From assembly GCA_964602655.1 (NCBI GenBank), contig CAZRSF010000103.1, positions 1 to 16,549 of the forward strand: DNA of 16,549 nucleotides. The letters run 5' to 3'. A model generated the notes under the pieces. That model was not told where the DNA came from, ran no database searches, and was given only the letters and a program-made list of their open reading frames with translations. Shown in pieces: positions 15,178 to 16,549 of this stretch (the stretch's first letter is position 1; the number at the start of each line of letters is the position of its first letter). This DNA comes from Moduliflexus sp964602655 (GTDB lineage Bacteria > Moduliflexota > Moduliflexia > Moduliflexales > Moduliflexaceae). Position numbers and translations under genes: made by a program.

Positions 15178-15570
15178 ATGTCGCAGAATGAGGCGATTAT
15201 TGTTCAGCGCAGTTTTCAATTTTCTTTGCGTATGATCCACTTATACCGAGAACTCTGCAAAGATGATGTGGGCAGGATTGTTGGAAAACAAGCGCTACGC
15301 TCTGGCACCAGTATTGGCGCAAATGTCAATGAAGCGCAAGGAGCGCAGAGCAAAGCCGATTTTATTGCGAAAATGTCTATCGCGCACAAAGAAGCCCGCG
15401 AAACGGCGTACTGGATTCGGCTGGTGCAAGCTGCCGAACTCGTGTCACCCGAACGCTTGCACGGCCTACTCGATGAAAGCCAGCAACTCATTAAAATGAT
15501 CTCCTCAATCCTCCTCACCTCCAAACAGGGGAAAAGAGTTCAGAGTTCAGAGGGAAGAGTTCAGAGTTAA
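15178..15570 (+). CDS. Four-helix-bundle protein (23S rRNA IVP / Avd-like)
   Basis: The product has 130 residues from 15178, chosen because AGGAGG (15164-15169) lies eight bases upstream; the in-frame ATG at 15172 would be only two bases from it. The signature RSGTSIGANVNEAQGAQSKA (41-60) followed by DFIAKMSIAHKEARETAYWI (61-80) identifies the four-helix-bundle family found in 23S rRNA intervening sequences and related to the Avd accessory protein of diversity-generating retroelements. The fold forms pentameric barrels that may bind nucleic acid; the biological role of free-standing copies is unknown. The last dozen residues (KRVQSSEGRVQS) and the stop codon are encoded by a flanking repeat, so the reading frame runs into the element edge. 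It is not a known cas gene and separates csx20 from cas6. Confidence 0.88.
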   Translation: MSQNEAIIVQRSFQFSLRMIHLYRELCKDDVGRIVGKQALRSGTSIGANVNEAQGAQSKADFIAKMSIAHKEARETAYWIRLVQAAELVSPERLHGLLDESQQLIKMISSILLTSKQGKRVQSSEGRVQS

Positions 15571-15624
15571 AAGTTCAGAGTGCCTCTTTAACTCTTCCCT
15601 CTTAACTTTTAACTCTGAACTCCG
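15535..15624 (+). repeat. Complex direct and inverted repeats at the 3' end of the four-helix-bundle gene
   Basis: Direct copies of GAGTTCAGAG lie at about 15537-15580. The 18-mer GAGTTCAGAGTTAAAAGT (15557-15574) recurs as a perfect reverse complement further right (about 15605-15622). A second perfect pair is AGAGGGAAGAGTT (15549-15561) with AACTCTTCCCTCT (15590-15602). The repeats include the gene's stop codon and end just before cas6, so they could serve as terminator-like structure or mark the end of an inserted unit. Confidence 0.7.
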
Positions 15625-15631
15625 AAAGACT

Positions 15632-16487
15632 ATGCCATTCAGTGTATTGATGCAAGGGTATCCGACGTCTCCGGCGCCGGTCGCGAATCTGCAAGGGCCG
15701 GCGGTGCAGGGGATGTTTCTCCATCTGATGAGTGAGGTGGACGCGGCGGTCGCGGCGCGGCTGCATAACGATGACAAATATCGCCCGTACACGCTGTCGC
15801 CGCTCGGCGTCGGCGAACCGGGCGCGGCGTTTCAGGGGTTTCAATTGCTGCGCGACCAAACGCTGAAAGCGGGCACGCCTTGTTACGTCCGCATTACGCT
15901 GCTGGACGACGCGCTCTTTCCGACGTTCGCCCGCTATTTTCTTGAGCGTCCGACGCCGACCTTCCGCTTAGGCGAGACGCAATTCACGGTGACGGACGTG
16001 CAGGCGACGCCGGACCACGGCAACCCCTGGAGCGCGTTCTGCTCCTACGACGACCTCATCGCGCGGGCGGCGCAGCGGCGCGACCGGCGCATCGCGCTGC
16101 GGTTCGTGACGCCGACCAGTTTTCGCAACGGCGATGTGGATATGGCGCTGCCGGTGCCGCGTCTCGTGTTTCAGGGCTATCTCAAACGCTTTCAGGAATG
16201 CCATGATTTCCCCTTTCTGCCCGATTTCGCGCAGCAGGCGGAACTGCGGCTCGGCGTGGAGCACCTGCGAAATCTTCACACAGAGAGTATCAAGAGNNNN
16301 NNNNNNCGAGATCATCAAAACCAAGCGCGTCATGCTGGCCGGCTTCGTCGGCGACGTGCAGTTCGAGATTGATGCGCAGGCGTCGCCGGAATTCGCGATG
16401 CAGGCGCATCTGTTGGCGGATTTTGCCTTTTTCTGCGGCACGGGTCGCAAAACCACCGTCGGCATGGGGCAGACGGTGAGAGTGTAG
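15632..16487 (+). CDS. cas6: CRISPR endoribonuclease Cas6, interrupted by an assembly gap
   Basis: Cas6 cuts the CRISPR repeat RNA to give crRNAs. The N-terminal part (15632-16296) has AVQGMFLHLMSEVDAAVAAR and LHNDDKYRPYTLSPLG (44-59), the typical first RRM-like segment, with H45 a possible catalytic residue. RFVTPTSFRNGD, in a later segment, is also typical. After ten N (16297-16306) the frame shifts by one and continues as EIIKTKRVMLAGFVGDVQFE, ending LLADFAFFCGTGRKTTVGMG, the Cas6 glycine-rich loop of PF10040. Both halves are clearly one gene of about 285 codons; the apparent frameshift comes from the arbitrary gap length. There is no good Shine-Dalgarno before 15632, possibly because the repeat element upstream replaced it. 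No array is visible in the window for it to process. Confidence 0.88.
16297..16306. other. 10-N assembly gap within cas6
   Basis: Ten undetermined bases; the reading frame differs by one across them, so the true gap length is not 10 (or a base error is nearby). Confidence 0.95.
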
Positions 16488-16494
16488 CGTGAAG

Positions 16495-16547
16495 TAGGAG
16501 TCTCAAAGCGCAGCTTTGACGCTCGAATCTGCGCTTTGAGACTCCTA
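16495..16547 (+). terminator. 19-bp perfect inverted repeat after cas6
   Basis: TAGGAGTCTCAAAGCGCAG (16495-16513) and its exact reverse complement (16529-16547) flank a 15-base loop. The left half can also fold alone through TCAAAGC-GCA-GCTTTGA. It begins 7 bp after the cas6 stop and could end the CRISPR transcript, though there is no T-tract before the window ends. It shares much of its sequence with the hairpin at 14608-14638, so it may instead be a member of a dispersed palindrome family. Confidence 0.6.
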
Positions 16548-16549
16548 AA

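Noticed and set aside
1..16549. CRISPR array
   Set aside because: No run of 25-40 bp direct repeats with regular unique spacers is present on either strand; the repeats near 15100 and 15540-15620 are short, overlapping and purine-rich.
1..16549. cas1, cas2 or reverse transcriptase genes
   Set aside because: No open frame resembles these families; the four-helix-bundle protein is Avd-like, but no retroelement reverse transcriptase, template repeat or variable repeat is visible, so a diversity-generating retroelement is not supported.

Overview
The window reads as one bacterial contig of middling GC content, probably a draft or metagenome assembly because a 10-N gap interrupts the last gene. 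I cannot name the organism. Shine-Dalgarno sites, ATG starts and tight operons are ordinary bacterial ones. The combination of a Cmr (type III-B) CRISPR locus, dispersed hairpin repeats and a sugar-acid operon occurs in several phyla.

Region 1 (about 1-2420, minus strand) is a two-gene sugar-acid operon. A LarA-family (nickel-pincer) racemase/epimerase is followed by a UxuB-type short-chain dehydrogenase, separated by an imperfect inverted-repeat element. A strong TTGACA -35 box and two tandem LacI-family-type operators (2372-2405) sit upstream. Region 2 (about 2410-3700, plus strand) is an AT-rich control region with three TGACATAT half-sites, then an RpiR/MurR-type regulator with an HTH and a SIS domain.

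Region 3 (3807-16487, plus strand) is a type III-B CRISPR-Cas locus. Its order is cmr1, cas10/cmr2, cmr3, a CARF protein with a possible RelE-like C-terminus, a small antitoxin-like protein, a PIN-domain protein, cmr4, cmr5, cmr6, an in-frame extension of cmr6 behind an amber stop, a 23-codon RAMP C-terminal remnant, a Cas02710-type CARF-HEPN protein, csx20, a four-helix-bundle (23S IVP/Avd-like) gene between purine-rich repeats, and cas6 (broken by the N gap). The window ends in a 19-bp perfect inverted repeat. I see no CRISPR array and no cas1/cas2, so spacers and adaptation genes must lie elsewhere.

How it should work (inference from family knowledge): Cas6 processes crRNA and Cmr1-6 with Cas10 form the target-sensing complex. 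Cmr4 keeps its catalytic Asp for target RNA cleavage. Cas10 has an intact GGDD but no N-terminal HD domain, so its output should be cyclic oligoadenylate. Two different CARF proteins could respond to that signal (possibly a RelE-like mRNA interferase, and a HEPN RNase), and Csx20 is a predicted ring nuclease that would switch it off. The PIN/antitoxin pair inside the operon is a possible third toxic arm. The most unusual items are this stacking of effectors, the amber-interrupted cmr6 tail plus RAMP remnant, and the four-helix-bundle gene lodged between csx20 and cas6.
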